Counted from the stretch's first letter, positions 35,714 to 47,245 are shown. The stretch: 52,038 nucleotides of DNA from Thioalkalivibrio sp. (GCA_007116035.1 SKJG01000087.1:1-52038), one strand, 5' to 3'. The notes: generated from the letters alone by a model not told the origin. Translations and numbers: made by a program.

Positions 35714-36876
35714 TACAGGACCCGGGAACGAAGAACCCCGTCGATTCCGGCGATGGCCTCGGCGGTCGCAGCGTCGATCGGAGTCTCGACGTCCAGCAGC
35801 GTGTAAGCCAGATCGCCCCGCGATTCGTTGACCATGTGCACGATGTTGACGCCCTTCTGCCCCAGGACATGCGAAATCTGGCCCACCCGATCGGGCAGGT
35901 TGCGGTTGACGATGGACAGCCGGGCGGCGCCCTTGCGCTCCAGCGACAAATTGGGAAGGTTGACGGCATTGCGCACGTTGCCGTTTTCCAGATAATCGCG
36001 CAGCTGGTCCGCCACCATGACCGCACAGTTCTCCTCGGACTCGACCGTCGACGCGCCCAAATGGGGAAGCATGACGACCCGAGGATTCCCGAGCAGTGCC
36101 GGCGATGGAAAGTCCGTCACGTAGGCGTGGATCTGACCGGCGTCCAATGCAGCGCCGAGCGCCGCATCGTCGACCACGCCTTCGCGTGCGAGGTTGATCA
36201 CGATCGCGCCGGGCTTCAGCGAGCGGACCCGCACGGCATCCAGGATGTTGCGGGTCTGGTCGTTCAGGGGCACGTGGAAAGTGATCACGTCGGCCAGGCT
36301 GATCACCGCGTCCACGGTGCGGGCCCGATCCACGGCGGCCTCCAGTCGCCAGGCGCTCTCCACGGTGATCTTGGGATCGTACCCGATCACGTCCATGCCC
36401 AGGCCGCGTGCCGCGTTGGCGATCTTCACGCCGATCGCTCCGAGACCGATCACCCCCATGGTCCGCCCCGGGAGTTCGAAGCCGACGAATCGCTTCTTGC
36501 CGTCTTCGACGCGCTTCTGGAAGTCGGGATCGCTGGGGTCCAGTCCGCGCAGATACTCGTTCGCGGGAATCAGATTCCTAGCCGCCAGCAGCAACCCGCC
36601 AATGACGAGCTCCTTCACCGCGTTGGCATTTGCGCCCGGTGCGTTGAACACCGCCACGCCCCGCGCCGACAAGGCCTCGACCGGAATGTTGTTCACCCCG
36701 CTGCCGGCTCGTCCCACGGCGTTCACGGACTCGGGAATCGGGGTCTCATGCAGGTTGTGGGAACGCAGCATGATCGCGTCCGGTCCCTGCAGAGAAGAGG
36801 CCACCTCGTACTGCTCGCGCGGAAACCGGTTCAGGCCGCGAACGGCGATGTTGTTGAAGGTCTGTATGCGAAACAT
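35713..36876 (-). CDS. serA: D-3-phosphoglycerate dehydrogenase
   Basis: 387 residues. First step of serine synthesis. GVIGLGAIG is the NAD-binding loop; the Arg/Glu/His catalytic set sits in INLAREGVVDDAAL and LPHLGAST. A C-terminal ACT domain (NLPDRVGQISHVLGQKGVNI) could bind serine. The short form without the extra intervening domain. Lies between serC and pheA in one colinear run. Confidence 0.94.
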   Translation of the reverse strand: MFRIQTFNNIAVRGLNRFPREQYEVASSLQGPDAIMLRSHNLHETPIPESVNAVGRAGSGVNNIPVEALSARGVAVFNAPGANANAVKELVIGGLLLAARNLIPANEYLRGLDPSDPDFQKRVEDGKKRFVGFELPGRTMGVIGLGAIGVKIANAARGLGMDVIGYDPKITVESAWRLEAAVDRARTVDAVISLADVITFHVPLNDQTRNILDAVRVRSLKPGAIVINLAREGVVDDAALGAALDAGQIHAYVTDFPSPALLGNPRVVMLPHLGASTVESEENCAVMVADQLRDYLENGNVRNAVNLPNLSLERKGAARLSIVNRNLPDRVGQISHVLGQKGVNIVHMVNESRGDLAYTLLDVETPIDAATAEAIAGIDGVLRSRVL

Positions 36877-36889
36877 GCTGTGTCCCTGA

Positions 36890-37972
36890 TCAGGCGTGCC
36901 GTTGCTCGAAGTCGGCCATGAATTCGACGAGGGCGTCCACAGCGCCCTCGGGTACCGCGTTATAGAGGCTCGCCCGCATGCCGCCCACCGACCGGTGTCC
37001 CTTCAGACCGGACAGACCGGCATCCGTCGCCTGTTTCAGGAAACTGCCGTCGAGGGCATCGTCGGCCAGAATGAACGGCACGTTCATCCAGGAACGGGCC
37101 GAGGGTTCCACCGGGTTCCGATAGAACTCGGAGTTGTCCACAAAGCGATACAGCTTGTCCGCCTTGCGCCGGTTCGCCTCGCCCATCGCAGCAAGACCGC
37201 CCTGCTCCAGCAGCCAATCGAAGACCAGGCCGGACAGATACCAGGCCAGCGTCGGGGGCGTGTTGTACATGGAGTCGTTCTTCGCCTGCACGGCGTAGTC
37301 GAAGACGGCTGGTACCGTCGGTGACTTGCGGTCGAGAAGATCCCTGCGCACGATGACCAGGGTCAGACCCGCTGGGCCGATGTTCTTCTGGGCACCGGCA
37401 TAGATCACGCCGTAGCGCGAGACATCCAGGGGTCGCGAAAGGATGGTCGAGGACATGTCCGCGACCAGCGGAACCGTTCCGGTATCCGGCACGAAGTGGA
37501 ACTCCACGCCGCCAATCGTCTCGTTGGGTGTGTAGTGTACGTAGGCCGCGTCCGGGTCCAGCTTCCAGGTCGCGGGGTCGGGGATCGACGCATAGCCGTG
37601 ACTCTGGCTACTGGCCACGATATTCACCGGCCCGTACTTCTGGGCCTCTTTGATCGCCTTGCCCGACCAGGCCCCGGTGTCGATGTAGTCCATGCCCTGG
37701 CTGCCGCTGCGCAGATTCAGGGGTACCGCGGCAAACTGGCCGGTCGCCCCACCCTGCAGGAACAGCACTGCATACTCTTCGGGAACCGCGAGCAGGGTGC
37801 GCAGATCCCGCTCCGCCTTCGCCGCGACCTCCATGAAGATCTTGCCGCGATGACTCATTTCCATCACCGCCATGCCGGCGCCGCGGAAATCCATCCACTC
37901 CGCCTGCGCACGCTGCAGCACCGACTCCGGAAGAGCGGCCGGCCCTGCGCTGAAGTTGAACACTCGACTCAT
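36890..37972 (-). CDS. serC: Phosphoserine aminotransferase
   Basis: 360 residues. Second step of serine synthesis, also used in pyridoxal synthesis. [15 protein letters not shown] at the start and the PLP Lys in [16 protein letters not shown] are diagnostic. ATG overlaps the gyrA stop (ATGA). serA follows after 13 nt. Confidence 0.96.
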   Translation of the reverse strand: MSRVFNFSAGPAALPESVLQRAQAEWMDFRGAGMAVMEMSHRGKIFMEVAAKAERDLRTLLAVPEEYAVLFLQGGATGQFAAVPLNLRSGSQGMDYIDTGAWSGKAIKEAQKYGPVNIVASSQSHGYASIPDPATWKLDPDAAYVHYTPNETIGGVEFHFVPDTGTVPLVADMSSTILSRPLDVSRYGVIYAGAQKNIGPAGLTLVIVRRDLLDRKSPTVPAVFDYAVQAKNDSMYNTPPTLAWYLSGLVFDWLLEQGGLAAMGEANRRKADKLYRFVDNSEFYRNPVEPSARSWMNVPFILADDALDGSFLKQATDAGLSGLKGHRSVGGMRASLYNAVPEGAVDALVEFMADFEQRHA

Positions 37973-40611
37973 TCTTGGTCTCCGTTGTCCGCCCCGGAGG
38001 CATTCGCCCCGGCGTCGTCCCCGTTTGGTGCGTCGGCTTCGGATTCGCCGGGGAGCCCGTCGCCATTTTCTGGGTCGTCTTCTCCCTGCAGCTTCTCCAC
38101 GCGCGCCAGCTCCACCAGCCGCTCGCCTTCGCCAAGGCGGATCAGCCTTACGCCCTGGGTATTGCGTCCGATCAGCGGAATCTGCTCCACCGGCGTGCGC
38201 ACCAGCGTGCCACCGTCGGTGATCAACATGACCTCGTGATCATCCAGCACCCTGGCCGCGCCGACCAGGGTCCCGTTGCGCCCGGCACACTGCATCGCGA
38301 TCACGCCTTGCCCACCCCGGCGGTGCACCGGGAATTCGTCGAAGCGGGTGCGCTTGCCGAAGCCGAACTCGCTGGCGAACAGGGCCGAACCCTCGTCCAC
38401 GATGATCAGGGCGATGACCTGTTGCGAATCCTCCATGCGCACGCCGCGCACACCACAGGCGGTCCGTCCCATCGCGCGCACATCCGTTTCGGGGAAGCGC
38501 ACGGCCTTCCCTCCCGAGGTGACCAGCATCACGTCGCGGCTTCCGTCGGTCAGCGCCACATCCACCAGCCGATCACCCTCGCGCAGGTCCACCGCGATGA
38601 TGCCGGTACTGCGGGGCCGCGAGAAGTCGGTCAGCGGGGTCTTCTTGACTGTGCCCGACGTCGTCACCATGAAGACGAACTGATCCTCGCCGTAGCTGCG
38701 CACCGGCAGGATCGCGTTGATGCGTTCGTTCGCCTCCAGCGGCAGCAGATTCACGATCGGTTTGCCACGCGCGGCACGGCTGCCCTGGGGCAGTTCGTAG
38801 ACCTTGATCCAGTAGACCCGGCCCCGGCTGGAGAAGCACAGGATGGTGTCATGGGTATTGGCCACCACCAGGCGGTCGATGAAGTCCTCCTCGCGGAAGC
38901 TGGTCGCGGCCTTGCCGCGCCCACCGCGGCGCTGCGCCCGGTAGGCCGTCACCGGCTGGTACTTGACATACCCGGCGTGGGACAGCGTGACCACCACGTC
39001 CTCTTCCCCGATCAGGTCTTCCAGCGTCAGGTTGGTGTGGGCCGCCCGGATCTCGGTGCGGCGGGCATCGTTGTACTGCTCGCGCACCGCGAGGAGTTCG
39101 TTGCGGATCTCTTCCTGCAGGCGCTCGCCGGATCCCAGGATGTCGAGCAGGTCCTCGATCTGGTCCAGCAACTGCCGGTACTCGTCGAGGATCTTGTCCT
39201 GCTCGAGCCCGGTCAGTCGGTGCAGCCGGAGATCCAGGATCGCCTGCGCCTGGCTCTCAGAAAGCCGGTAACCCTCACCGGAGAGTCCGAACTCCGCAGG
39301 CAACTCCTCCGGCCGCGAGGCGCGGGCCCCGGCGCGATCCAGCATCGCGGTGACGCCCCCCGGACCCCAGGTCCTGGCCAGCAGCCCGGCCTTCGCCTCG
39401 GCCGGGCTCGATGCGCCACGGATCAGTGCGATGATCTCGTCGATGTTCGCCAGCGCGATCGCCAGGCCTTCGAGGATGTGCGCCCGTTCCCGCGCCTTGC
39501 GCAGGTCGAAGATCGTGCGCCGGGTCACCACCTCACGGCGGTGGCGGAGGAAGGCCTCGAGGATCTGGCGCAGGTCCAGCAGTTTCGGCTGCCCCTCGAC
39601 CAACGCAACCATATTGATGCCAAAAACGTTCTGCATCTGCGTGTGCATGAACAGGTGGTTCAGGACCACCTCCGGCATCTCGCCGCGCTTCAGTTCGATC
39701 ACGATGCGCATGCCGTCCTTGTCGGACTCGTCGCGCAGTTCGCTGATGCCCTCGAGCTTGCGCTCCTTCACCAGTTCGGCGATTTTCTCGATCAGCCGAG
39801 CCTTGTTCACCTGATACGGCAGCTCGGTGACGATGATCGCCTCGCGCTGCCCACCTTCCAGCGGTTCCATGTGTGTACGCGACCGGATGTACACCCGCCC
39901 GCGGCCGGTGCGATAGGCATCGCGGATGCCATCGGCGCCGTTGATGATGGCCGCGGTCGGGAAATCCGGACCGGGGAGATAGTCCATCAGGCCATCGACC
40001 CCGATCTCGGGATCGTCGATCAGGGCAACGCAGGCGTCGATGACTTCGCCCAGGTTGTGCGGGGGCACGTTCGTCGCCATGCCCACCGCGATACCCGCGG
40101 AGCCGTTGACCAGCAGGTTCGGAAACCTGCTCGGCATCACCGAGGGTTCGCGCTCGGAGCCGTCGTAGTTCTCGACGAAGTCGACCGTCTCCTTGTCGAT
40201 GTCCGCCAGCAGTTCCTGCGCGATGCGGGCCATGCGCACTTCGGTGTACCGCATGGCCGCGGGTGCGTCACCGTCGACCGAACCGAAGTTGCCCTGCCCG
40301 TCGACGAGCATGTAGCGCATCGAGAAGGGTTGGGCCATGCGGACGATGGCGTCGTAGACGGCGCTGTCGCCGTGCGGGTGGTATTTACCGATCACGTCAC
40401 CAACCACGCGGGCCGATTTCTTGTACGGCTTGTTGAACTCGTTTCCGAGCTCCCGCATCGCGTGCAGCACCCGCCGATGGACGGGCTTCAGGCCGTCGCG
40501 GACGTCAGGAAGCGCCCGGCCGACGATCACGCTCATCGCGTAATCGAGGTAGGACTGCTGCATCTCGTCTTCGAGATTGACCGGGAATACTTCCTTGGCG
40601 AATTCGGCCAT
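37969..40611 (-). CDS. gyrA: DNA gyrase subunit A
   Basis: 880 residues. The catalytic Tyr is in AMRYTEVRM. The quinolone-determining segment [19 protein letters not shown] has Ser and Asp at the two classic positions, the susceptible type. The GyrA box QRRGGRGK opens the C-terminal DNA-wrapping domain. The C-terminal 40 residues are acidic and Asn/Gly-rich, as in many gammaproteobacteria. No clear ribosome binding site ahead of the ATG. First gene of the gyrA-serC-serA-pheA run. Confidence 0.97.
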   Translation of the reverse strand: MAEFAKEVFPVNLEDEMQQSYLDYAMSVIVGRALPDVRDGLKPVHRRVLHAMRELGNEFNKPYKKSARVVGDVIGKYHPHGDSAVYDAIVRMAQPFSMRYMLVDGQGNFGSVDGDAPAAMRYTEVRMARIAQELLADIDKETVDFVENYDGSEREPSVMPSRFPNLLVNGSAGIAVGMATNVPPHNLGEVIDACVALIDDPEIGVDGLMDYLPGPDFPTAAIINGADGIRDAYRTGRGRVYIRSRTHMEPLEGGQREAIIVTELPYQVNKARLIEKIAELVKERKLEGISELRDESDKDGMRIVIELKRGEMPEVVLNHLFMHTQMQNVFGINMVALVEGQPKLLDLRQILEAFLRHRREVVTRRTIFDLRKARERAHILEGLAIALANIDEIIALIRGASSPAEAKAGLLARTWGPGGVTAMLDRAGARASRPEELPAEFGLSGEGYRLSESQAQAILDLRLHRLTGLEQDKILDEYRQLLDQIEDLLDILGSGERLQEEIRNELLAVREQYNDARRTEIRAAHTNLTLEDLIGEEDVVVTLSHAGYVKYQPVTAYRAQRRGGRGKAATSFREEDFIDRLVVANTHDTILCFSSRGRVYWIKVYELPQGSRAARGKPIVNLLPLEANERINAILPVRSYGEDQFVFMVTTSGTVKKTPLTDFSRPRSTGIIAVDLREGDRLVDVALTDGSRDVMLVTSGGKAVRFPETDVRAMGRTACGVRGVRMEDSQQVIALIIVDEGSALFASEFGFGKRTRFDEFPVHRRGGQGVIAMQCAGRNGTLVGAARVLDDHEVMLITDGGTLVRTPVEQIPLIGRNTQGVRLIRLGEGERLVELARVEKLQGEDDPENGDGLPGESEADAPNGDDAGANASGADNGDQE

Positions 40612-40658
40612 AGGTTTGCGGCGTTTTCCGGGGAGGATAAACCCGTAATCTTACCATA

Positions 40659-40683
40659 GCAGGGCCCGCACGGCGCGCCCTGC
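40659..40683 (-). terminator. Stem-loop between mtnA and gyrA
   Basis: Positions 40659-40665 pair with 40677-40683, eight bases past the mtnA stop. AT-richer sequence follows on the minus strand and may also contain the gyrA -10 element (TAAGAT within 40645-40655). Confidence 0.5.
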
Positions 40684-40691
40684 TTGCCCCC

Positions 40692-41753
40692 TCAGCCTGG
40701 AGGCCCCTTCCCGAGTGCTGCCAGGCCCTGTCGGTCCGGGCGCCGCACCACGCCTTGCTCAGTCACGATGGCATCGATCAACCGGGCAGGGGTCACGTCG
40801 AAGGCCGGATTCCAGGCCCGAGCGCCATGGGCGGCAACCTGCTGCCCGGCGAGTTCCAGCACCTCGGACTCCGGGCGCGTCTCGATCGGGATTTCCGAAC
40901 CGTCATCCATGTCGAAGTCGATGGTGCTTACCGGCGCCGCGACCATGAAGCCCACACCGTGTTCTCGTGCCAGCACCGCCAACCCGTAGGTGCCGATCTT
41001 ATTGGCGGTATCGCCGTTGGCGGCGATGCGGTCGGCCCCGACGATCACCCAACCCACCGCACCGGAGCGTAACAGGCTGGCCGCTGCGCCCTCGCAGAGC
41101 AGGCGCACGGGGATGCCATCCTGCACCAACTCCCAGGCCGTGAGCCGGGCGCCCTGGAGCCAGGGACGGGTCTCGTCGGCAAAGACCTCGGTGACGCGCC
41201 CGCCTGCCCAGGCGGAACGGATCACCCCCAGCGCAGTACCGAACCCGCCGGTAGCCAGGGATCCGGTGTTGCAATGGGTCAGGACCGCGCGGCCGGGCGT
41301 GATCAGTGCCGCACCCAACTCGCCCATGCGTCGGTTGGCGGCAATGTCGTCTTCGAGCATCGTCTGCGCCGTCGCCAGCGAAGCCGCACAGGCGTCCTCT
41401 GCCGACGCACAGCTGTCCAGCACCCGCCGCATCCGGTCCAGCGCCCAAAACAGGTTCACCGCAGTCGGGCGCGACGCCGCCAGTTGTTCCATCGCGGTGT
41501 CGACCTCTGCGCGCCAGGGATGCCCCCCTCGTTTGCGCGCCGCCTCGCAGGCGAGCACGACGCCGAAACCGGCGGCGATGCCGATGGCAGGCGCCCCGCG
41601 CACCACCATGTCGCGGATCGCCGTCGCGACGGCTTGCAGTTCCGTGTAGGCGTTCTCCCGGGTCTCAACCGGCAGTCGGCGCTGGTCCAACAGGTAAAGC
41701 ACCCCGTCTGCGAAGCGGATGGGGCGGATGGTATCTGGCAGGGGCGGGTTCAT
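40692..41753 (-). CDS. mtnA: S-methyl-5-thioribose-1-phosphate isomerase
   Basis: 353 residues of the eIF2B-like sugar-phosphate isomerase family. The catalytic Cys is in [11 protein letters not shown] and the Asp in [26 protein letters not shown] near residue 52 binds phosphate. Converts MTR-1-P to the ribulose form in methionine salvage. No other salvage gene is nearby; in some bacteria MtnA feeds alternative 5'-deoxyadenosine or MTA-isoprenoid shunts. Confidence 0.94.
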   Translation of the reverse strand: MNPPLPDTIRPIRFADGVLYLLDQRRLPVETRENAYTELQAVATAIRDMVVRGAPAIGIAAGFGVVLACEAARKRGGHPWRAEVDTAMEQLAASRPTAVNLFWALDRMRRVLDSCASAEDACAASLATAQTMLEDDIAANRRMGELGAALITPGRAVLTHCNTGSLATGGFGTALGVIRSAWAGGRVTEVFADETRPWLQGARLTAWELVQDGIPVRLLCEGAAASLLRSGAVGWVIVGADRIAANGDTANKIGTYGLAVLAREHGVGFMVAAPVSTIDFDMDDGSEIPIETRPESEVLELAGQQVAAHGARAWNPAFDVTPARLIDAIVTEQGVVRRPDRQGLAALGKGPPG

Positions 41754-41762
41754 GCCTGCATT

Positions 41763-44120
41763 CTACATGGCCCCACCGCTTCCCGGCCCCAGCAGCGTGT
41801 TGGATCCCTCGTCGCGGCAATGCCCGGGAAGGGGCGGCGTCGGCGAAACGGGCGGGTGCCAGAAACGTCGGTGCTCGACCCGGCTCCCGGGTCCGAGGCG
41901 GATGCCACCCGGGCCGGTTTCCAACCAGATCATGCCTCGTTCCGCCGTGTCGAACAGGGGAACGCAGCGCGCATCCAGCCGTCTTCGTACATCGGGGGCC
42001 GGATGGGCGAAGCGATTGTCGAACCCGCTGCTCACCCAAACCACTTCGGGTGCGGCGGCCTCGAGCAGACCACGGCTCAGCACCCCCGCGGCACCGTGAT
42101 GCGGTACCAGCAGCACATCGGTACGCAAGCGGTCGCCCTTGGCGCGTACCAGCACGCTCTCCCCGAGGCCCTCCAGATCACCGGTCAGCAGGAGACGACC
42201 GTGCCGACCCTGCACTGCAAGCACGCAAGAGGCGGCATTGCCGCTGTCCCAAAAAGGGGGCGGATGGAGGGTCGCGAAACGGACTCCGTCCCACTCCCAG
42301 GCGATGCCGGCCTCGCAGGCCCCCTCGTCTGCCACGGCATCGCCACGGCGGCTTAGAATCTCCCGCACCGGCAGGCCGGAGACAACGGCGGCGACCCCGC
42401 CCCGGTGATCCATGTGCTCGTGGCTGACCAGGATCCGATCGATGCTGCGTACACCACGCCGGCGCAGGGCAGGCAGGACCACTGCCGCCCCGGAGTCAAA
42501 GCCTTGCTCCCAGGCCGGTCCCGCGTCGTACACTAGGACGTGGCTTCGTGTCTGGACGACGACCGCAAGCCCCTGCCCGACGTCCAGCATCTCGGCCCGG
42601 AAGTCGCCCTCGGCGATCGGTGACGATAGAGGCAATACGAGCGGCAGGCAGGCGAGTCCCGCCCAGGGCAGAAGGTTCCGGGCGCGCGGAAACAGGAGCA
42701 GGACGACCCCCACCCCCGCCAGAACGGCCCCGGGCCAGGGCACGGCCATCTCCGCAACGGCGCCCGGCACGACCAGGAGAAGCTCCAGCGCCTGCAGCAG
42801 CAGCGCAAGCCAAACGTCCGCCCACCAGAGCAAAGGCGTACCCAGGGGAACCCAGAGCAGTGCGAGGGCCGCCCCGGCGAGCAAGACCGGCAACACCAGG
42901 AAGCTGACGACCGGGACTGCCACCAGGTTGGCCATCGGCGCGATCCAGGAACCCAACTGAAACCAGGCGACACTGAGCGGCAACAGCGCGACGGCGAGGA
43001 TCACCTGGATCCGCAGCCATCCCCTGGGACCCGGCGGGTGCACCCGTCCCTGAAGCAGCACGAGAATGACTGCCACGGCCCCGAAGGAAAACCAGAAGCC
43101 GGGGGCGAGGACGCTGGCTGGTGCGACCGCGACCACGAGGACCAACGCGCCCGCATAAACGCGCCAGGAAAGCGGGTCGCGTCGCGCCAGGACCGCTACA
43201 CTCACGAGTATCAGCATGACCAGCGCCCGCTGCGTCGGAATGCTGAAACCCGCGAGTGCGGCGTAGGCTGCAGCCGCAGACATCGCAACCAGGGCACCGA
43301 ACCAGTGCAGCGGAAGAGCCCGGCGCAACCAGGGCAGTCTTCGCCACGCGCCGCGTCCCAGCAACAGGGCGAAACCCGCCACCAATCCCACGTGCAGCCC
43401 GGAGATGGCCATCAGATGATTCGTTCCGGTATGCAGAAAGCGCCGCCAATCGTCGGGGTCCATCGCGCCCCTGTCGCCGATGACGAGCGCCTGCATGACA
43501 CCAGGGTGCCGGGCATCGGGATGGGCCGCGAGCATCGCATCCCGAACCGCCGCGCGCAGCCGATGCAAATCCAGTGTTGCGCACCCGGCGGGCGCGCCCT
43601 CGAGATGCTCCACATTGCCCCGAACGCTCGCCAGCCCATGAATGCCAGCGCGGTACAGCCATGCCCCGTAATCGAACCCACCGGGATTGTGCAAACCCCG
43701 GGGCGGTCGCAGGCGAAGGGTGACGCGGACACGGTCGCCGGGCGCGAGGCGCGGATCCGCGGGGAAAAGGGTCACGCGCAGGCGTTCTGCCCGGAACGAC
43801 GCCGGTGCGATGATGGTCTCATCGACGCTAAGGACAAATCGGGAGCGACGCGCTCCGTGGTCCGGAATACCCTGGACGGTGCCGATCACCGTGACCTCGG
43901 TGCCCGACAGGGCCGCGGGTACGGCACGGTCCGTCCAGGCCTGACCGTGCATTCCCGCGAGTGCGCATCCGAGCAGGAACCCGCTGACAGGGCGTGTGAG
44001 CCGGTGCCCGGCGAGCGCCAGGGCCGGCAGTGCCAGGGCTGCCCAGGGCCATTCGGGCAGGGTGGGCAACAGGTGCAGGGCCAGCACCCCGGTCACCAAA
44101 GCGCCGGCGAACAGAATCAC
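41763..44120 (-). CDS. comEC: ComEC/Rec2 DNA uptake channel protein
   Basis: 785 residues. An N-terminal membrane and OB-fold part (to about 210), then the Competence membrane domain with GTNHLMAISGLHVGLVAG, then a C-terminal metallo-beta-lactamase-like domain with SHEHMDHRGG. Carries single-stranded DNA across the inner membrane in transformation. Ends 9 bp before mtnA begins. The presence of comEA in the same window makes uptake plausible; pilus genes are not seen here. Confidence 0.93.
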   Translation of the reverse strand: MILFAGALVTGVLALHLLPTLPEWPWAALALPALALAGHRLTRPVSGFLLGCALAGMHGQAWTDRAVPAALSGTEVTVIGTVQGIPDHGARRSRFVLSVDETIIAPASFRAERLRVTLFPADPRLAPGDRVRVTLRLRPPRGLHNPGGFDYGAWLYRAGIHGLASVRGNVEHLEGAPAGCATLDLHRLRAAVRDAMLAAHPDARHPGVMQALVIGDRGAMDPDDWRRFLHTGTNHLMAISGLHVGLVAGFALLLGRGAWRRLPWLRRALPLHWFGALVAMSAAAAYAALAGFSIPTQRALVMLILVSVAVLARRDPLSWRVYAGALVLVVAVAPASVLAPGFWFSFGAVAVILVLLQGRVHPPGPRGWLRIQVILAVALLPLSVAWFQLGSWIAPMANLVAVPVVSFLVLPVLLAGAALALLWVPLGTPLLWWADVWLALLLQALELLLVVPGAVAEMAVPWPGAVLAGVGVVLLLFPRARNLLPWAGLACLPLVLPLSSPIAEGDFRAEMLDVGQGLAVVVQTRSHVLVYDAGPAWEQGFDSGAAVVLPALRRRGVRSIDRILVSHEHMDHRGGVAAVVSGLPVREILSRRGDAVADEGACEAGIAWEWDGVRFATLHPPPFWDSGNAASCVLAVQGRHGRLLLTGDLEGLGESVLVRAKGDRLRTDVLLVPHHGAAGVLSRGLLEAAAPEVVWVSSGFDNRFAHPAPDVRRRLDARCVPLFDTAERGMIWLETGPGGIRLGPGSRVEHRRFWHPPVSPTPPLPGHCRDEGSNTLLGPGSGGAM

Positions 44121-44239
44121 GGTTCCATCCCGGCAGGAACGGAAATATGATGCGGCCAGCCCTCACCTGGGGGGCCGACCAGGGGTTGGCGGCCGCTCTT
44201 GACGCATCTCCCCGCGCGCGGCAGCGTGCCCACTGATCC

Positions 44240-44815
44240 ATGGCGAAAAAATTCATCAAGCGTTGGTTCCCGGCCTATGAATCGGTGCGGGGCCACCGTG
44301 CGCTGGATGTGCTGGGTCCGCGCCTGCGCGCGCCTGATCTGTGGCATTTGAACCGGCGCTCCGTCGCTGGTGCGTTTGCCGTGGGGCTCTTCGTGACCTT
44401 CCTGCCGATACCGATGCAGATGCTGCTCGCGGCCGCGATTGCAATCTGGGTGCGCGTCAATCTGCCCATATCGGTCCTGCTGGTCTGGGTATCCAATCCC
44501 CTGACCATGCCGCCCATATTCTACACTGCGTACACGATCGGACGCTGGATCCTGAACGAACCGCGGCGCTCATTCCGCGTGGAGATGACCATGGAATGGT
44601 TCACCGGCGATCTACTGACGATCTGGAAGCCGCTGGTCACCGGCAGCCTGGTGCTGGCCGTGGTCGCCTCTGCCGCCGGGTATCTGGTGGTCCGCGTGCT
44701 CTGGTGGTTCAGCGTCATGGAGCGCCTGAAAATCAGGCGCGCACGCCTGCGCCGCCGCCTGATCCGGAGTCAGCACAACCCCTATGATTCGAAGCCGGGT
44801 CCCGAAAACCGCTGA
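44240..44815 (+). CDS. DUF2062 membrane protein
   Basis: 191 residues. Two or three hydrophobic segments (about 48-78, 83-105, 130-155). RSVAGAFAVGLFVTFLPIPMQM and VSNPLTMPPIFYTAYTIGRWIL are the DUF2062 signature. The C-terminus is basic and cytoplasmic. Often near lolD and comEC in gammaproteobacteria. Function unknown. Its TGA and the lolD stop lie back to back as a shared TGATCA. Confidence 0.88.
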   Translation: MAKKFIKRWFPAYESVRGHRALDVLGPRLRAPDLWHLNRRSVAGAFAVGLFVTFLPIPMQMLLAAAIAIWVRVNLPISVLLVWVSNPLTMPPIFYTAYTIGRWILNEPRRSFRVEMTMEWFTGDLLTIWKPLVTGSLVLAVVASAAGYLVVRVLWWFSVMERLKIRRARLRRRLIRSQHNPYDSKPGPENR

Positions 44816-45502
44816 TCAGTCCTCCGTCATCAAACCATCCACCAGTCGAACTGTCCGATCCATGCGCTCGGCCAGCGTCGGGTCGTGGGTGACCAGTGCC
44901 AATGCGCTGCCGCTCGCCTGATTCATCTCCTGCAGCAAGGCGAAGACCCGCTGCGCTCGATCACGGTCAAGATTGCCCGTTGGCTCGTCCGCCAGGATAA
45001 CCGCCGGACGCGTCACCATGGCCCGCGCGATCGCGACCCGCTGTCGTTCGCCACCCGACAGCTCGGAGGGCTTGTGCGCACCCCGGTCCGCGAGATCGAC
45101 ACGGGCCAGCCACTCGGCGGCCTCCGTCTTTGCCTTTCGCGTCGCTTCTCCCCGGATCATCAAGGGAATCGCCACGTTTTCCAGCGCGGTGAATTCCGGC
45201 AGCAGATGATGGAACTGGTAGACGAAGCCGATGTGCAGGTTACGCAGGGTGCCGCGACGGGCATCGCTGATCCGCGACCAGTCCTGGCCGAATAGCGTCA
45301 CGTTCCCCGCGGTCGGCAGGTCGAGTCCGCCCAACAGCTGCAGCAAGGTGCTCTTGCCCGAGCCCGAGACGCCCACGATCGCCAGCTGATCGCCACGCCG
45401 GATCTGCAGATCGATCCCATTGAGCACGCTGACGTCGAGGCTGCCCTCGCGGAAGCGCCGTTCCAGACCCCGGGCCTCGAGTACGATCTCTGCCTCACTC
45501 AT
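44816..45502 (-). CDS. lolD: Lipoprotein-releasing system ATPase LolD
   Basis: 228 residues, ABC ATPase. Walker [10 protein letters not shown], signature [14 protein letters not shown] and Walker [13 protein letters not shown] are complete. Powers release of outer-membrane lipoproteins to LolA. Start overlaps the lolC stop by 8 nt. Confidence 0.95.
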   Translation of the reverse strand: MSEAEIVLEARGLERRFREGSLDVSVLNGIDLQIRRGDQLAIVGVSGSGKSTLLQLLGGLDLPTAGNVTLFGQDWSRISDARRGTLRNLHIGFVYQFHHLLPEFTALENVAIPLMIRGEATRKAKTEAAEWLARVDLADRGAHKPSELSGGERQRVAIARAMVTRPAVILADEPTGNLDRDRAQRVFALLQEMNQASGSALALVTHDPTLAERMDRTVRLVDGLMTED

Positions 45503-46745
45503 AGCGCAGGGCCTCGGCCGGTCGGGTGCGGGCCGCCCGCCACGCGGGAAACAGCGTGGCCAGAAGGGTCAGCACGAACGCCAGGCCGCTGATGCGGAGC
45601 ACGTCCTGGAGGCGCAGATCACTGGGCAGTTCGTCGATGTAGTACACGTCAGCGGCAAGGAATTGCGTTCCCGTCACGCGTTCGATGAACGGGACCACCA
45701 CGTCGATGTTCAGGGCCAGAGTGACGCCGCCGACCACACCGAGCATCACGCCGACGGCGCCGATGATGACTCCCTGCACGATGAACACGAGCATGACCGC
45801 GGAGGGCTTCAGCCCGAGGGTCCGCAGGATGGCGATATCCGACTGTTTGTCGGTCACCAGCATCACCAGCGTCGACACGATGTTGAATGCCGCCACCGCA
45901 ACGATCAGCGACAGAATGATGAACATCACCACCTTCTCCATCTGAATCGCGCGAAAGAGGTTGGCATGCTGCTGAGTCCAGTCGGAAACCCGGAACATCC
46001 CATCCAGCGAACGGGCCACGTCGCGGCTGATGATTCCAGCCTGCATCATGTCACTCAGTCGCAGTCGCAGTCCGGTCACGCCCTCGCCTGTCTGGAATAC
46101 CGCTCGCGCATCGTCGAGGTGAATGAACGCCGTGCCGCGATCGAACTCGTACATGCCCACCTCGAACAGGCCGGTGACCTCGAAGCGACGCATCCTCGGC
46201 AGCACGCCGGCCGGGGTCACGCTGGCCTGAGGCGCCATCAGCACGATGCTGTCGCCGACGCGGATTCCGAGTTGCACCGCGAGCTCGTACCCCAGAACCG
46301 CGCGAAAAGCGCCCGCCTCCAGGTCCTCGAGGTTGCCCCGGATCATGTGTTCCCCGATCAGAGCCACGCGCTGCTCCGATGCCGGGTCAATCCCGCGCAC
46401 CAAGGCTCCGGAGATGTTGCCGAAGGCGCTGAGCATCGCCTCGCCGGCGACGTAAGGCGCAACCGCAAGAACCCTGGGATCCTCATCCTCGACTTGCCGC
46501 GAGAGCTCTTGCCAGTTTCGAAGGGAGCCGTCGAAGGCCTGGATGGTGGCATGCGAAGCCATACCCAGGATGCGCTCACGCAACTCGCGCTCGAATCCGT
46601 TCATGACCGAGAGAACGGTGATCAGGGCCGTGACCCCCAGGATCAGCCCGATCATCGACACGACGGAGATGAAGGAAATGAAATGGTTGCGGCGCTTGGC
46701 CCGCGTATAACGCAGACCGATGGCAATCGGGAGTGGCTTGAACAT
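45495..46745 (-). CDS. lolC: Lipoprotein-releasing system permease (LolC/LolE family)
   Basis: 416 residues: one N-terminal membrane segment (about 25-50), a large periplasmic domain, and three C-terminal segments. [34 protein letters not shown] and the ending [17 protein letters not shown] are typical. Only one permease gene lies with lolD; no lolE follows on this strand, so it may act as a homodimer (LolF-like) or pair with a distant lolE. ATG 46745 chosen over 46784 by homology. Confidence 0.9.
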   Translation of the reverse strand: MFKPLPIAIGLRYTRAKRRNHFISFISVVSMIGLILGVTALITVLSVMNGFERELRERILGMASHATIQAFDGSLRNWQELSRQVEDEDPRVLAVAPYVAGEAMLSAFGNISGALVRGIDPASEQRVALIGEHMIRGNLEDLEAGAFRAVLGYELAVQLGIRVGDSIVLMAPQASVTPAGVLPRMRRFEVTGLFEVGMYEFDRGTAFIHLDDARAVFQTGEGVTGLRLRLSDMMQAGIISRDVARSLDGMFRVSDWTQQHANLFRAIQMEKVVMFIILSLIVAVAAFNIVSTLVMLVTDKQSDIAILRTLGLKPSAVMLVFIVQGVIIGAVGVMLGVVGGVTLALNIDVVVPFIERVTGTQFLAADVYYIDELPSDLRLQDVLRISGLAFVLTLLATLFPAWRAARTRPAEALRYE

Positions 46746-46915
46746 GGCGGAATCATGCCAGAGGGGAGGCTGCGCGCCTACCATTCCTTACGCGTCCGCC
46801 AAGACCTGGCATTCCAGCCCACCCAGGGCCCGAAGCGGCGCGTGTGCACGCGATTTCCCTCTGCACCCGGCCCCAGTGCTATGATTCCGAAAGACGATTG
46901 ACGAGGAGAGCGCGC

Positions 46916-47245
46916 ATGCCCGGGAGAATGGTCCCCCGCTGGACACTGGTCGCCCCGCTGGCCCTGATGCTGGCCGCCCCGCTGGCCCAGGCCGAAGTGC
47001 TGAAGATTGGGCCGGGAACCTATTCCGTGATGACGGAACCCGGGTTGCCCACCCGGGGACAGCACCAGAGCCACGTGGTCGCACGGCACGGGCAGCCCAT
47101 GGAACGCTTCGCCACCGTTGGCGGCGGCGCGCCGCGACAGCCGCCGATCACACGCTGGGACTATGATGGATTCTCCGTGGTGTTCGAGGGCGCGTTCGTC
47201 CTGCATAGCGTGGTGCACGGCTCCCACACACCTCAGCCTCGGTGA
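46916..47245 (+). CDS. Small periplasmic protein, BamE/SmpA-like pattern
   Basis: 109 residues. Signal peptide to about residue 26 (ending AQA). The mature region has GQHQSHVVARHGQPMERFATVG, then PPITRWDYDGFSVVFEGAFVLHSVV. This Val-xx-xx-Gly-x-Pro then beta-strand pattern resembles small BamE-like modules. GAGGAGAG precedes the ATG. Its TGA overlaps the GTG of the agmatine deiminase gene (GTGA), so the two are coupled, though a functional link is not obvious. Confidence 0.75.
   Translation: MPGRMVPRWTLVAPLALMLAAPLAQAEVLKIGPGTYSVMTEPGLPTRGQHQSHVVARHGQPMERFATVGGGAPRQPPITRWDYDGFSVVFEGAFVLHSVVHGSHTPQPR

Noticed and set aside
37975-40659. 894-residue plus-strand open frame opposite gyrA
   Set aside because: A shadow of gyrA in a GC-rich genome; the translation is His/Gln/Asp-rich with no domain. 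The same holds for the long frame 28316-30019 opposite rpsA.
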